Source: Dechloromonas denitrificans
GTDB taxonomy: Bacteria > Pseudomonadota > Gammaproteobacteria > Burkholderiales > Rhodocyclaceae
Assembly: GCF_020510685.1 (NCBI RefSeq)
Contig: NZ_CP075185.1
Span: forward strand, 1,612,001-1,676,000
Length of the DNA stretch: 64,000 nt
Reading direction: 5' to 3'
Shown here piece after piece: positions 18,352 through 26,839 of the stretch. Position 1 is the stretch's first letter, and each line of letters begins with the position of its first letter. The notes under the pieces were generated by a model that had not been told where the DNA came from, did not search any database, and saw only the letters and a program-made list of their open reading frames with translations. A program made the position numbers and the translations under genes.

Positions 18352-19662
18352 TCAGGTCGGCGGGGCATCGGGCAGCGCCGAGACCAGCACCTTGTCGACC
18401 CGGTTGCCATCCATGTCCATCACCTCGAAGCGCCAGCCTTCGGCGCTGAAGTGATCGGCCGGCGATGGAATGCGGCCCAGGGTGTGCATGATGAAACCGC
18501 CCAGCGTGTGAAAGCCGCGCTCGTCTTCGCCCGGCAGATCGTCGTCGATGTCGAGGACGGATTTCAGGCGCTCGACGCCGACGTCGCCATCGACCAGCCA
18601 GGAACCATCCTCGCGCTGCACCATGTCGCGATCCTCCGGCGCTTCGGGCACCGACAGCTCGCCGACGATCGACGCGAGAACGTCGGTCAGCGTGACCAGG
18701 CCTTGCACGTCGCCGTACTCATCGACGATCAAGGCGAACTGCAGGCGGGCGCCGCGGAAATTTTCCAGCAGTTGCGTGGTGGTGACCGTTTCCGGCACGT
18801 ATAGCGGCGGATGCAGGACCGATTCGATGTCGTCCGTCGTGATGCAGTGGCCGGGTAGGGCTTTCTTCAGCAGATCGCCGGTTTGCAGGATGCCGAGGAT
18901 GTTGTCCAGGCCGTCGCGGCAGACCACCAGCCGGGAGTATGCGGTGCCGACGATGCGTTGGCGGACGGTTTCCGCGTCTTCGTCGAGGTCGATCACGAAC
19001 ATCTCGCGACGCGGCGTCATGATCGCGGCGATCCGCTGTTCGTCGAGGCGCAGCACGTTGGAAACCAGTTCCTGCTCGCTCTCGTGAAAGACCCCGGCCT
19101 CGGCGCCCTGTTCCATCAGCACGTTGATTTCGTCGTTGGTGACCGGCTGCTCTTCCTTCGGGCGGGTGCCGAGGATGCGCAGGATGGCGGTACAGGAACC
19201 GGAGAGGATCACCACCAGCGGATGGGTAAGCCGGGCCAGCATGATCATCGGTCGGGCGATCAGCGAGGCGATGCCTTCCGGGGCGAGCATCGCCAGGCGT
19301 TTCGGCACCAGTTCGCCGACCACCACGGAAACGTAGGTCAGACCGACCACGGTGATCGTCAAGGCGATGGTTCTGGCGTAGGGCGCGAGAATCGGCAGAC
19401 CGGCCAACCAAGCGGTCAGGGGATCGGCCACCGCCGCTTCGCCGATGGCGCCGCTGAGGATGCCGACCGAGGTGATGCCGACTTGGATGGTCGAAAAGAA
19501 ACTGGCGGGTTCCTGGTGCAGGGTGAGCGCCGCCTGGGCGCCCAAACTGCCGTCATCGGCCAGATTCTGCAGTCTGGACTTGCGGGACGAAACGACGGCG
19601 ATCTCGGACATGGCAAATATGCCGTTTACGAGAATGAGGAGAAAAATCAGCGCTAGATCCAT
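18352..19662 (-). CDS. CorC/HlyC-family membrane protein (DUF21-CBS pair-CorC_HlyC)
   Basis: 436 residues in the standard order. A DUF21/CNNM membrane domain (residues 1-185; FFSTIQVGITSVGILSGAIGE) is followed by two CBS domains (about 205-330; IMTPRREMFVIDLDED, ALIVDEYGDVQGLVTLTDVL) and a C-terminal CorC_HlyC domain (350-430; LVDGDVGVERLKSVL). Relatives are linked to Mg2+/Co2+ homeostasis (CorB/CorC) or polyamine export (PaeA). The older hemolysin label is not supported. It stands alone, with a 470-base gap before it. Confidence 0.88.
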   Translation of the reverse strand: MDLALIFLLILVNGIFAMSEIAVVSSRKSRLQNLADDGSLGAQAALTLHQEPASFFSTIQVGITSVGILSGAIGEAAVADPLTAWLAGLPILAPYARTIALTITVVGLTYVSVVVGELVPKRLAMLAPEGIASLIARPMIMLARLTHPLVVILSGSCTAILRILGTRPKEEQPVTNDEINVLMEQGAEAGVFHESEQELVSNVLRLDEQRIAAIMTPRREMFVIDLDEDAETVRQRIVGTAYSRLVVCRDGLDNILGILQTGDLLKKALPGHCITTDDIESVLHPPLYVPETVTTTQLLENFRGARLQFALIVDEYGDVQGLVTLTDVLASIVGELSVPEAPEDRDMVQREDGSWLVDGDVGVERLKSVLDIDDDLPGEDERGFHTLGGFIMHTLGRIPSPADHFSAEGWRFEVMDMDGNRVDKVLVSALPDAPPT

Positions 19663-20132
19663 GCGGGAAGTCGCCCGTTACCGGACAGGTATGCGACTTC
19701 GGTGTTGAGATGGTCTGGATTGTAGCAGGCCGATAATGCCAATCCGGCAGGGTGGCATCTGCCGCGATCCGCCGATCGATCGGCAGGGCTGCGCGCTATC
19801 TCTCTTTCGTTGGGCCGAGGCGCGGTGCGGAGCGAAAAAAATGCCCGAAACGGGCTGGCCGTGCCGGGCAAAGTACTGGGAGCATTCGTTTCAGGGGGGA
19901 CGAATACTTGTCGTCATCGTCTCTCATTTCCCGATTTCGCTCTGTCTGATAGCGCACACAAGGGCAGGATTGCGCGGTCGATCGGCTCGGCCGCTGGCCG
20001 GCTCTGCGCACCAGCACCGTCCGGTCGCCACCGGCACGCCTGGTCCTGGTCCGCGCCTTTTCGGCCCGTAGAAACGCCTCCTCCGGCGACTTTTTCGGGC
20101 CGCCGCTCGGCAAATGCCCGGGCCGCCGCCTT
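19663..20132. other. 470-base gap without a recognisable gene
   Basis: It lies between the start of the CorC-type gene and the end of pgl, both on the minus strand. I see no convincing coding frame: the open frames are short and Arg/Pro-rich. It contains the stress-motif variant at 19943-19958, which points rightwards to no known gene. It may hold the CorC-gene promoter or an unannotated small RNA. Confidence 0.4.
19943..19958 (+). promoter_or_regulatory. TGTCTGATAGCGCACA (stress-motif site 2)
   Basis: It matches the TGTnnGnnnnCGCACA pattern of the other sites, with a conserved right half (GCGCACA). It is in an otherwise empty gap, about 280 bases before the CorC-type gene start on the minus strand. 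Confidence 0.35.
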
Positions 20133-20831
20133 TCAGATCAGCGATGTCGCGAGGCCGGCCGAGCGGGCGGCCGGGGCATCGAGCAGCAAACAGGCATGGC
20201 TGCTTGTCGCGCGGGCGATGGGCAGTTGCTCGCCTTGCTGCCAAACGGCCACGGCCGCCGCTTTTTCGCTACCGCTGACCAGGACCAGCTGCCGGCGGCT
20301 GGCGCGCAGGGTGTGAAAGTTGAGGCTGACGCGCTCGGCCGGCGGTTTCGGCGCTTCGTGCACGGCAATCACTGGCGCGTCGTCGTCTGCGGTGCCGGGA
20401 AACAGGCCGGCGGTATGGCCGTCTTCGCCCATGCCGAGCAGCACCAGATCGAACGGCTGGCGGTCGCCGATCAGCCGGGCATAGATCGCTGCCGCCGCAG
20501 CGCCCCCTCGTTCGGCCGGAATCGGGTGAATCTGCCCGGGCGGGATCGGCACTTCGGCCAGCCAGGCGCGTTGGGCCTGGCCGGAGTTTCTCTGCGGATG
20601 GTCGGCCGGCAGGCAGCGTTCGTCGCCCCAGTAAATTTCCCAGGCGGCCCACTGCTGCCGGGTCGTGGCCAGCCGTCGATAGGTCCGGTTGGGCGTGTTG
20701 CCGCCGGCCAGCACCAGGCGAAAGACGCCGCGCTGCTGGATGGCCTCCTGCGCCGCGTCGCCGATCAGCCGGCAGGCCGTGCTGGCCAGCGCTTCGGGAT
20801 CGGCGAGGATGCGGGTGTCGACCGGCAGCAT
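20133..20831 (-). CDS. pgl: 6-phosphogluconolactonase
   Basis: 232 residues from the ATG at 20831, whose A is shared with the zwf stop (TGATG). Family landmarks are VLAGGNTPNRTYRRL (sugar-phosphate loop), WEIYWGDERCLP and LVLLGMGEDGHTAGLFPGT, the DevB/SOL signature with catalytic His. It hydrolyses 6-phosphogluconolactone, the product of Zwf. Third gene of gnd-zwf-pgl. The open frame continues upstream over zwf but lacks family similarity there. Confidence 0.93.
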   Translation of the reverse strand: MLPVDTRILADPEALASTACRLIGDAAQEAIQQRGVFRLVLAGGNTPNRTYRRLATTRQQWAAWEIYWGDERCLPADHPQRNSGQAQRAWLAEVPIPPGQIHPIPAERGGAAAAAIYARLIGDRQPFDLVLLGMGEDGHTAGLFPGTADDDAPVIAVHEAPKPPAERVSLNFHTLRASRRQLVLVSGSEKAAAVAVWQQGEQLPIARATSSHACLLLDAPAARSAGLATSLI

Positions 20832-22303
20832 CACGCTTCGCCGTCGGCCTTGCCGTTGCAGCCGAGGTCTTGCCGCCATTCCTGGTCGGCCCGGCCGAAG
20901 ATCTGCCCGGCCGCCTTCGGCCCCCAGCTGCCCACCGGGTATTGCAGCGGCGGCTGCTCGTCCTCCTCCCAGGCGCGCATCACCGGATCGACGACATTCC
21001 AGGCCGCCTTGACTTCGTCGTAGCGCAGGAACAGCGAGCGGTTGCCTTCGATGACATCGAGCAGCAAATCCTCGTAGGCGTCGGCCTTGCGCTCGCCGGG
21101 GTTGCCGACGGTGGCGTCCATGACGATCTGGCGGGTACGTGTTTCGGCGCCCGGCACCTTGGCGGAAATTTCGATCTGCACGACATCGTCCGGCTGAATG
21201 CCGATCAGCAACCAGTTGGGATGGACGCTGGCCGCGCCGGTGCCTTGAAAGAGCTGCATCGGCGGCTCGCGGAAACGGACGGCGACCATCGAACGGCGCT
21301 CTTTCAGGCACTTGCCGGTGCGCAGGTAGAAGGGCACGTCGCGCCAGCGCCAGTTGTCGATATGGAGCTTGAGCGCCGCGTAGGTTTCGGTATGGCTGCC
21401 CGGGGTGATGCCGGCTTCCTGGTGGTAGCCGGCGTACTGGGCGCGCACCGCGTGGCTGGCCAGTTGCGTCACGTCCACCGGGCGGATCGAGCGCAGCACC
21501 TTGACCTTTTCATCGCGCAGCGACTCGGCTTCGAGCGAAACCGGCGGTTCCATGGCGAGCAGGGCGAGCACCTGCAGCAGGTGGCTCTGGATCATGTCGC
21601 GCGTCGCCCCGCCGTGCCGGTCGTAATAGCTGGCGCGTCCGTCGACGCCGACGGTTTCGGCATGGGTGATTTGCACGTGGTCGATGTAATGGCGGTTCCA
21701 CAGCGGTTCCAGGATCATGTTGGCGAAGCGCAGGACCAGCAGGTTCTGCACCGACTCCTTGCCGACGTAATGATCGATCCGGTAAATCTGCTCTTCGCCG
21801 AGATGCGTATTCAGTTCGTGCTGAAGGTCGCGGGCCGATTGCAGGTCGTGGCCGAAGGGCTTTTCGACGACCACCCGGCGCCAGCCGTTGTCTTCGGCGA
21901 GCAGGCCGGCCGTGGCCAGCCCGACGGTCACCGGGACATACAGCTCGGGGCTGACCGAGAGGTAGAAGATGACGTTGCGGGCGCATTCGCCGCTCCCCAC
22001 CCAGCCGGCCAGCGTCTGGTAGAAGGCGGCATCCTGCAGGCTACCGGGCAGATAGTCGAGGCGCATGATGAACTCGTCCAGGCAGTTCGGCGCAACGCTG
22101 GCGGTCGTCGCCAGCAACTGCCGCACGGCATCGCGCCAGCCGGCGCGGTCATGCGGCGTCCGGCCGCAGCCGAGGATCTTGACGTCGGGTGCCAGGTAGC
22201 CGAGGCAGTGCAGCTGGTAGAGCGCCGGCAGCAATTTGACCGTCGCCAGATTGCCGGTCGCCCCGAAAATCACGTAGGCGTGCGACTCGGTGGTGCAGCT
22301 CAT
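20831..22303 (-). CDS. zwf: Glucose-6-phosphate 1-dehydrogenase
   Basis: 490 residues, normal length. The dinucleotide-binding start is YVIFGATGNLATVKLLPALYQL, the active-site motif is RIDHYVGKESVQNLL (catalytic His and Lys), then the coenzyme and structural region VVVEKPFGHDL. It oxidises glucose-6-phosphate and makes NADPH. It overlaps gnd upstream by four bases and pgl downstream by one, so the three enzymes of the oxidative pentose phosphate branch are translationally coupled. Confidence 0.96.
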   Translation of the reverse strand: MSCTTESHAYVIFGATGNLATVKLLPALYQLHCLGYLAPDVKILGCGRTPHDRAGWRDAVRQLLATTASVAPNCLDEFIMRLDYLPGSLQDAAFYQTLAGWVGSGECARNVIFYLSVSPELYVPVTVGLATAGLLAEDNGWRRVVVEKPFGHDLQSARDLQHELNTHLGEEQIYRIDHYVGKESVQNLLVLRFANMILEPLWNRHYIDHVQITHAETVGVDGRASYYDRHGGATRDMIQSHLLQVLALLAMEPPVSLEAESLRDEKVKVLRSIRPVDVTQLASHAVRAQYAGYHQEAGITPGSHTETYAALKLHIDNWRWRDVPFYLRTGKCLKERRSMVAVRFREPPMQLFQGTGAASVHPNWLLIGIQPDDVVQIEISAKVPGAETRTRQIVMDATVGNPGERKADAYEDLLLDVIEGNRSLFLRYDEVKAAWNVVDPVMRAWEEDEQPPLQYPVGSWGPKAAGQIFGRADQEWRQDLGCNGKADGEA

Positions 22304-23739
22304 GGCAGCTTCTCCTCGCCGCCGTCGCCCTGCCAGCGGGTATGGAAGTTTTCCGAGCCGTCACGGTCGGTGCGCTGATAGGCGTGGGCGCCGAAGAGGT
22401 CGCGCTGCGCCTGCAGGATGTTGGCCGAGCCGTTGGCGCAGCGGTAGCCGTCGTAGAAGGCGAGGGCCGAGGCGAGGGCCGGGGCGGCGACGCCGCTGCC
22501 GACGGCAAGCATCACGGCCTGCCGCCAGCCGGCTTCGACGGCCTTGATCTCGGCGACGAAAAACGGGTCCTGCAGCAGGCTGGGCGGCACCGGCTGGCGC
22601 GCGAAGCTGGTCTTGATGTCGGCGAGAAAGCGGCTGCGGATGATGCAGCCGGCGCGCCAGAGTTGCGCGATGTCGCCATAGGGCAGCACCCAGCCCTCGC
22701 CTTCGGCAGCGGCCTGGAGCAGCATAAAGCCCTGGGTGTAGGAGACCAGCTTGGCCGCATACAGCGCGTCGTGCAGCGCCGCCAGGCTGGCGGCGCGAAC
22801 CGTTTCCGGGAGCCGCGCCGGGGGGCTGCCGAGCAGGGCCGCGGCGGCGACCCGTTCGGCCTTGCGGGCCGACAGCATGCGGGCCTGCACGGCCTCGCCG
22901 ATCAGGGTCAGCGGCACGGCGCGGTCGAGGGCGTCCTGCGCCGTCCAGACACCGGTGCCTTTCTGCCCGGCCCGGTCGAGGATATGGTCGACCAGCGGGC
23001 TGCCGTCGCTATCGCGCTGGCGCAGGATGTGGCTGGTGATTTCGATCAGGTAGGATTCGAGGCGGCCGGCGTTCCACTCGGCAAACGTCTCGGCCATCGC
23101 CGCATGGCTCATACCGAGGGCGTGTTGCATCAGGTGGCAGACCTCGGCGATCAGCTGCATATCGCCGTATTCGATGCCGTTATGGACCATCTTGACGTAA
23201 TGGCCGGCGCCGCCGTCGCCCAGCCACTGGCAGCAGGGCTCGCCATCGACCGTTGCGGCAATCGCCTGAAGCATCGGGCGGATGGTCGGCCAGGCCGCCG
23301 CCGCGCCGCCCGGCATCAGTGACGGACCGTGGCGGGCACCGGCCTCGCCGCCGGAAACGCCCAGGCCGACGAAATGAATGCCTTTGCCGGCCAGCTCGCT
23401 GCACCGGCGCTGGCTGTCGCGGTAATTGGAGTTGCCGCCGTCGATCACGATGTCGCCCGGTTCGAGCAGCGGCTGCAGTTGTCCGATCACCGCCTCGACC
23501 GCCGGCCCGGCGGTGACCATCAGCAGGATGATGCGCGGCCTGGCCAGTTGGCTGACCAGTTGCTGCGGGCTGTCGGCCGCGGCGATCGCCCGTCCGGTGC
23601 CGTGGGCGGCGACGAATTCGCTGGTGACGGTCGCCGTGCGGTTGTAAACGCCGAGCCGGAAGCCCTTATCGCTGAGATTGAGCGCCAGGTTTGCACCCAT
23701 TACGCCCAGGCCGATGACGCCAATATCTGCTCTGCTCAT
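22300..23739 (-). CDS. gnd: 6-phosphogluconate dehydrogenase, decarboxylating
   Basis: 479 residues from the ATG at 23739, chosen because GGAGA lies just upstream and the family begins with IGVIGLGVMGANLALNL. The substrate loop VSGGEAGARHGPSLMPGG and catalytic KMVHNGIEYGDMQLIAE are intact. A C-terminal helical domain follows, with the usual length of the dimeric NADP type. It oxidises 6-phosphogluconate to ribulose-5-phosphate. First gene of gnd-zwf-pgl. Confidence 0.95.
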   Translation of the reverse strand: MSRADIGVIGLGVMGANLALNLSDKGFRLGVYNRTATVTSEFVAAHGTGRAIAAADSPQQLVSQLARPRIILLMVTAGPAVEAVIGQLQPLLEPGDIVIDGGNSNYRDSQRRCSELAGKGIHFVGLGVSGGEAGARHGPSLMPGGAAAAWPTIRPMLQAIAATVDGEPCCQWLGDGGAGHYVKMVHNGIEYGDMQLIAEVCHLMQHALGMSHAAMAETFAEWNAGRLESYLIEITSHILRQRDSDGSPLVDHILDRAGQKGTGVWTAQDALDRAVPLTLIGEAVQARMLSARKAERVAAAALLGSPPARLPETVRAASLAALHDALYAAKLVSYTQGFMLLQAAAEGEGWVLPYGDIAQLWRAGCIIRSRFLADIKTSFARQPVPPSLLQDPFFVAEIKAVEAGWRQAVMLAVGSGVAAPALASALAFYDGYRCANGSANILQAQRDLFGAHAYQRTDRDGSENFHTRWQGDGGEEKLP

Positions 23740-23923
23740 GCCTGTCTCCGCCATTGAAGGCCGGCTTTGCAACCGGGAATGCTGATTGTGGCCGGTTCAG
23801 CCGCCGTCGGTGAATGGAGCGGGGTGGCGCCCAAACGCCGCCCGGGACTGTTGGAAACCCCTTGGCCGGCGGGGTTCCAAATTTGCGGAACGGCGTGGCC
23901 GCGGCAAACCGGGGGGCGGTGTT

Positions 23924-24124
23924 TCAGTAGCGCTCGGGGTTGTTCGGGCGCCGGTCCTGACGATCCGGCACGCCATCGCGGTCGTAGTCGCGATCCCGAT
24001 CGCCACGGTGCGACGGGCCATCCCGGTCGCCACGGCGCTCGCCGTCGCGGTAGGGGCCATCATAGACAACGCAGCCGGTGAGCAGCGTGGCGACGGCGAT
24101 CAGTAGTACGGCAAGTTTTTTCAT
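23924..24124 (-). CDS. Small Arg/Asp-rich lipoprotein
   Basis: 66 residues from the ATG at 24124, preceded by GAGGA. The signal peptide is MKKLAVLLIAVATLLTGC with lipobox LTGC. The mature part is strongly charged with Asp-Arg pairs and ends in DYDRDGVPDRQDRRP, which looks like one calcium-binding thrombospondin type 3-like repeat (DxDxDGVxDxxDxxP) as seen in OmpA-like proteins. No fold can be assigned to the rest. The gene is divergent from an FMN reductase; two stress-motif sites lie in the shared 225-base gap. Confidence 0.72.
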   Translation of the reverse strand: MKKLAVLLIAVATLLTGCVVYDGPYRDGERRGDRDGPSHRGDRDRDYDRDGVPDRQDRRPNNPERY

Positions 24125-24242
24125 GGCATGTCCTCGGCGGTAAAAGCAATGGAACGAAATCTCCCGTGACCAGGTAGTGGGGCGGGTAGCGCACCGGTAC
24201 TTGGCGCGGATTTCCACGATGCGCCGCGCTTGATTTCCGTTC

Positions 24243-24258
24243 CGTTCGCTGGCGCACA
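24243..24258. promoter_or_regulatory. CGTTCGCTGGCGCACA (stress-motif site 3a)
   Basis: One of two near-identical 16-mers 35 bases apart in the gap between the minus-strand lipoprotein and the plus-strand FMN reductase. It shares the last 10 bases (GCTGGCGCACA core) with the second copy. About 120 bases before the lipoprotein ATG. Confidence 0.45.
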
Positions 24259-24277
24259 CAGATCGCCGTTTTCTCAA

Positions 24278-24293
24278 TGTGCGCTGGCGCACA
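24278..24293. promoter_or_regulatory. TGTGCGC-TG-GCGCACA dyad (stress-motif site 3b)
   Basis: Perfect 7-base arms around a TG spacer, 57-72 bases before the FMN reductase ATG. Together with the copy at 24243 it suggests a dimeric regulator serving both divergent promoters. Confidence 0.5.
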
Positions 24294-24349
24294 GCGGCCG
24301 AGCGCGGGGGCAGGCATCCTTGGCTGAATTGAACAAGGAGCCAGCGAAC

Positions 24350-24907
24350 ATGGGCGAGATAAAAATTCTGGGCATCGTCGGCAGTCTGCGCAAGAACTCG
24401 TACAACCGCTTCGCCCTCAAGGCCGCGCATGAGCTGCTGCCGGAGGGCGCCATGCTCGGCTTGGTCGAACTGCATGGCATTCCGATTTATGACCAGAGCA
24501 CCGAACTGACGCCGCCGCCGGCCGTCGTCGAGTTCCGCCGGCGCATCCGGTCGGCCGACGCCATCCTGTTCGCCACCCCCGAATACAACTACTCGGTGCC
24601 CGGGTGTCTGAAGAACGCCATCGACTGGGCGTCGCGGCCCTACGGCGAAAGCGCCTGGGCGGGCAAGCCGGCGGCCGTGATGGGCGTTTCGATCGGCAGT
24701 CTGGGAACGGCGCGGGCGCAATACCATCTGCGACAAATCCTCGTCGCGCTGAACATGCCGACCGTCAATCAGCCGGAAGTGATGATCGGCAATGCCGAAC
24801 GGCGCTTTACCGAAGATGGCAAGCTGACCGATGAGCCGACCCGGAAACAGATCCAGAAGCTCCTGCTGGCGCTGACTGCGCTGGTCAAAAGCGGTCGTGC
24901 CGACTGA
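24350..24907 (+). CDS. NADPH-dependent FMN reductase (quinone/chromate/azo reductase family)
   Basis: 185 residues from the ATG at 24350 after AAGGAG. The flavodoxin-like fold shows the FMN phosphate loop GSLRKNSYNR and the second FMN loop TPEYNYSVPGCLKNAIDWASRP. Relatives such as ChrR and YieF reduce quinones and chromate and limit redox cycling. Its promoter region shares a regulatory motif with small stress genes in the window, which fits an oxidative-stress role. Confidence 0.92.
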   Translation: MGEIKILGIVGSLRKNSYNRFALKAAHELLPEGAMLGLVELHGIPIYDQSTELTPPPAVVEFRRRIRSADAILFATPEYNYSVPGCLKNAIDWASRPYGESAWAGKPAAVMGVSIGSLGTARAQYHLRQILVALNMPTVNQPEVMIGNAERRFTEDGKLTDEPTRKQIQKLLLALTALVKSGRAD

Positions 24908-24930
24908 GCTTTAACGGGGAGGAACGATCC

Positions 24931-25125
24931 ATGGCAAAAGAAGAAACCACGCCGCGCCGCCAGCCGGTCATGCGCGGGGCTCAGGAAGCCGGCTGTTGCT
25001 GCTGGCGGCCGATCATTCCCCCGGCAATTGATACAGCACCGGACAACCCCAGCAGCGCCACCGATCCGCTCGCTACGCCTGTTGCCGCTGGCGAGGCGCC
25101 GGCCCGGTCCGGGGATCGGCACTGA
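24931..25125 (+). CDS. Hypothetical small protein
   Basis: 64 residues, 23 bases after the FMN reductase. The ATG has a strong ribosome site (GGGGAGGA, seven bases away). The composition is Pro/Ala/Asp-rich with a Cys triplet (GCCCW) near residue 24. No family, signal or membrane segment is recognisable, and it could be a chance frame in GC-rich DNA; support is the ribosome site only. Confidence 0.35.
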   Translation: MAKEETTPRRQPVMRGAQEAGCCCWRPIIPPAIDTAPDNPSSATDPLATPVAAGEAPARSGDRH

Positions 25126-25207
25126 CGCGCCGCCCGCCCCGGACTTTCGCGGCTGACGGCCGGGGGCTGAAGCCCGCGCAATCCGGGGCAGCGGCGGGCG
25201 TTGGCCA

Positions 25208-26218
25208 ATGAGAAAACGCTTGCGCGCTTCGCCGTGGGCGAAGATTTTCCAGCGCAGCCTGGCGACGGCTACCCGTAGTGCCACCAAATCCGGTGTGCGG
25301 GTGCTCAAGCAGGCGCTCAAGCATACCGTCGTCGCCAAGAGCAAGCCGCCCACCGGGGATGGCAGCTGGAGTCTCGGCCTGGCGCTGGGTGCCAGCGGGG
25401 CACGCCGTTTCCGCCTCTATCGGCCGCCCGGCGTCAAGTTTGGCGAGCGGTTGCCGCTGATCGTCATGCTGCATGGCTGCGGGCAGGATGCCAATGCCTT
25501 TGCGACGAGCACGCGGATGAACGGCCTTGCCCGGCGCGAGCGATTTCTCGTCCTCTACCCGGAACAGGATCGTCTGGCCAACGGCCAGGGCTGCTGGAAC
25601 TGGTTCGACACGACATCCGGTCGGGCCTATGGCGAAGCGGCGCTGATCATGCAGGCCATCGACCAGGTCTGCCTGCTCCATCCGGTCGACAGTACGCGCG
25701 TCGCAATCGCCGGGTTGTCGGCGGGGGCCAGCATGGCCGCCTTGCTGGTCACCCGGCATCCCGATCGCTTCAAGGCGGTGGTCATGCACTCGGGCATTCC
25801 GCCGGGGACCGCCCATTCGCCGCTGTCGGCGCTGGGGGCGATGCACGGCCACCGGGCGACGCGGCCGCTCGCCGCCACCCCGTTGACCATGGCGATTTCC
25901 TGGCCGCCGCTGCTGGTCATCCACGGCGATGCCGATGCGGTGGTCTCGCCGCACAACGGCCTGGCCGCGGTGCACGCTTGGGCCGCCGCGGCTGGCGCGC
26001 GGAGCGGTGAAGCGCGCACGGTGCAGCGCGGTCAGCGCTACCCGATGGTGGTGACCGACTACAAGCGCCAGGGCCGATTGGTCGCCACGCTGGTCGTCGT
26101 CAGCCGACTGGGCCATGCCTGGAGCGGCGGCGCCGCCAGTCAACCGTACAGCGACGGGATGGGGCCGGATGCCTCGCGCATGGTCTGGGTCTTCGCGGCA
26201 CGGCAATTCGCCGCTTGA
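25208..26218 (+). CDS. PHB depolymerase-family esterase (LpqC/Esterase_phd)
   Basis: 336 residues, alpha/beta hydrolase. The oxyanion region is LIVMLHGCGQDANAFA, the nucleophile elbow AIAGLSAGASMA (Ser), a likely acid is in IHGDADAVVSPHNG, and a His near the end is in RLGHAWSGG. There is no clear signal peptide; the basic N-terminus (MRKRLRASPWAKIFQRSLA) is typical of the intracellular or cell-bound members. It probably cleaves polyhydroxybutyrate oligomers or aromatic esters. Confidence 0.88.
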   Translation: MRKRLRASPWAKIFQRSLATATRSATKSGVRVLKQALKHTVVAKSKPPTGDGSWSLGLALGASGARRFRLYRPPGVKFGERLPLIVMLHGCGQDANAFATSTRMNGLARRERFLVLYPEQDRLANGQGCWNWFDTTSGRAYGEAALIMQAIDQVCLLHPVDSTRVAIAGLSAGASMAALLVTRHPDRFKAVVMHSGIPPGTAHSPLSALGAMHGHRATRPLAATPLTMAISWPPLLVIHGDADAVVSPHNGLAAVHAWAAAAGARSGEARTVQRGQRYPMVVTDYKRQGRLVATLVVVSRLGHAWSGGAASQPYSDGMGPDASRMVWVFAARQFAA

Positions 26219-26390
26219 AGCTCGGCCGTCGGCGACAGGCCGGCGCCGCTCGCTTGGCCGAGCGCCACTTGCCCGGCTCTGTGGCCTGTCGAACAGACCA
26301 TCCGACGAGGGGCGGCTAGTCTCGATCAACGGTGAGCCGTGCACGGCACGCCGTCCGAACGATTCCCGATTACCTCGACCGGAGACACTG

Positions 26391-26837
26391 ATGAACTATG
26401 AAGAACGCGATCTGTACGGCATCTACAGGGCGACTACGGACAATGCTTTCGGGCCGGATACCAGTCATGGCCCCGGGCCGTATCTGATGGGCGCCAACAC
26501 GCTCGTCGGCAACGATGTATACAACAAGGCCGGCGAGGATCTCGGCGAAATCAAGGAGATCATGCTCGATATGCGCGGCAACGGCCAGGTGAGCTATGCC
26601 GTGTTGTCGTTCGGCGGTTTCATGGGCGTCGGCGAGAAGTTTTTCGCCGTGCCGTGGCAGGCGCTGACGCTCGATACCGAGAACAAGCGCTTCATCCTCG
26701 ACGTGACCAAGGAGCAACTAGACAGCGCGCCCGGCTTCGACAAGAACAAGTGGCCGGATATGGCCGACCCGACCTGGGCAGCCGGTATTCATGCCTATTA
26801 CCGGACGACGCCGGGCCAAACGCCGGCCATCCTCTGA
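26391..26837 (+). CDS. PRC-barrel domain protein
   Basis: 148 residues from the ATG at 26391 after CGGAGA. A PRC-barrel spans about residues 40-115 (LVGNDVYNKAGEDLGEIKEIMLD, QVSYAVLSFGGFMGVGEKFFAVPW). The N-terminal 35 residues are polar. Such proteins are small cytoplasmic stress-associated proteins in many proteobacteria. The transaldolase-like gene starts three bases after its stop, so they are probably cotranscribed. Confidence 0.88.
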   Translation: MNYEERDLYGIYRATTDNAFGPDTSHGPGPYLMGANTLVGNDVYNKAGEDLGEIKEIMLDMRGNGQVSYAVLSFGGFMGVGEKFFAVPWQALTLDTENKRFILDVTKEQLDSAPGFDKNKWPDMADPTWAAGIHAYYRTTPGQTPAIL

Positions 26838-26839
26838 GC

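Noticed and set aside
18352..19662. Hemolysin as the function of this gene
   Set aside because: The DUF21-CBS-CorC_HlyC architecture belongs to ion or polyamine transport proteins; the hemolysin name is historical.
24981..25208. A minus-strand small frame ending in a hydrophobic stretch, opposite the hypothetical gene at 24931
   Set aside because: No ribosome site or family; the plus-strand alternative at least has a strong ribosome site.
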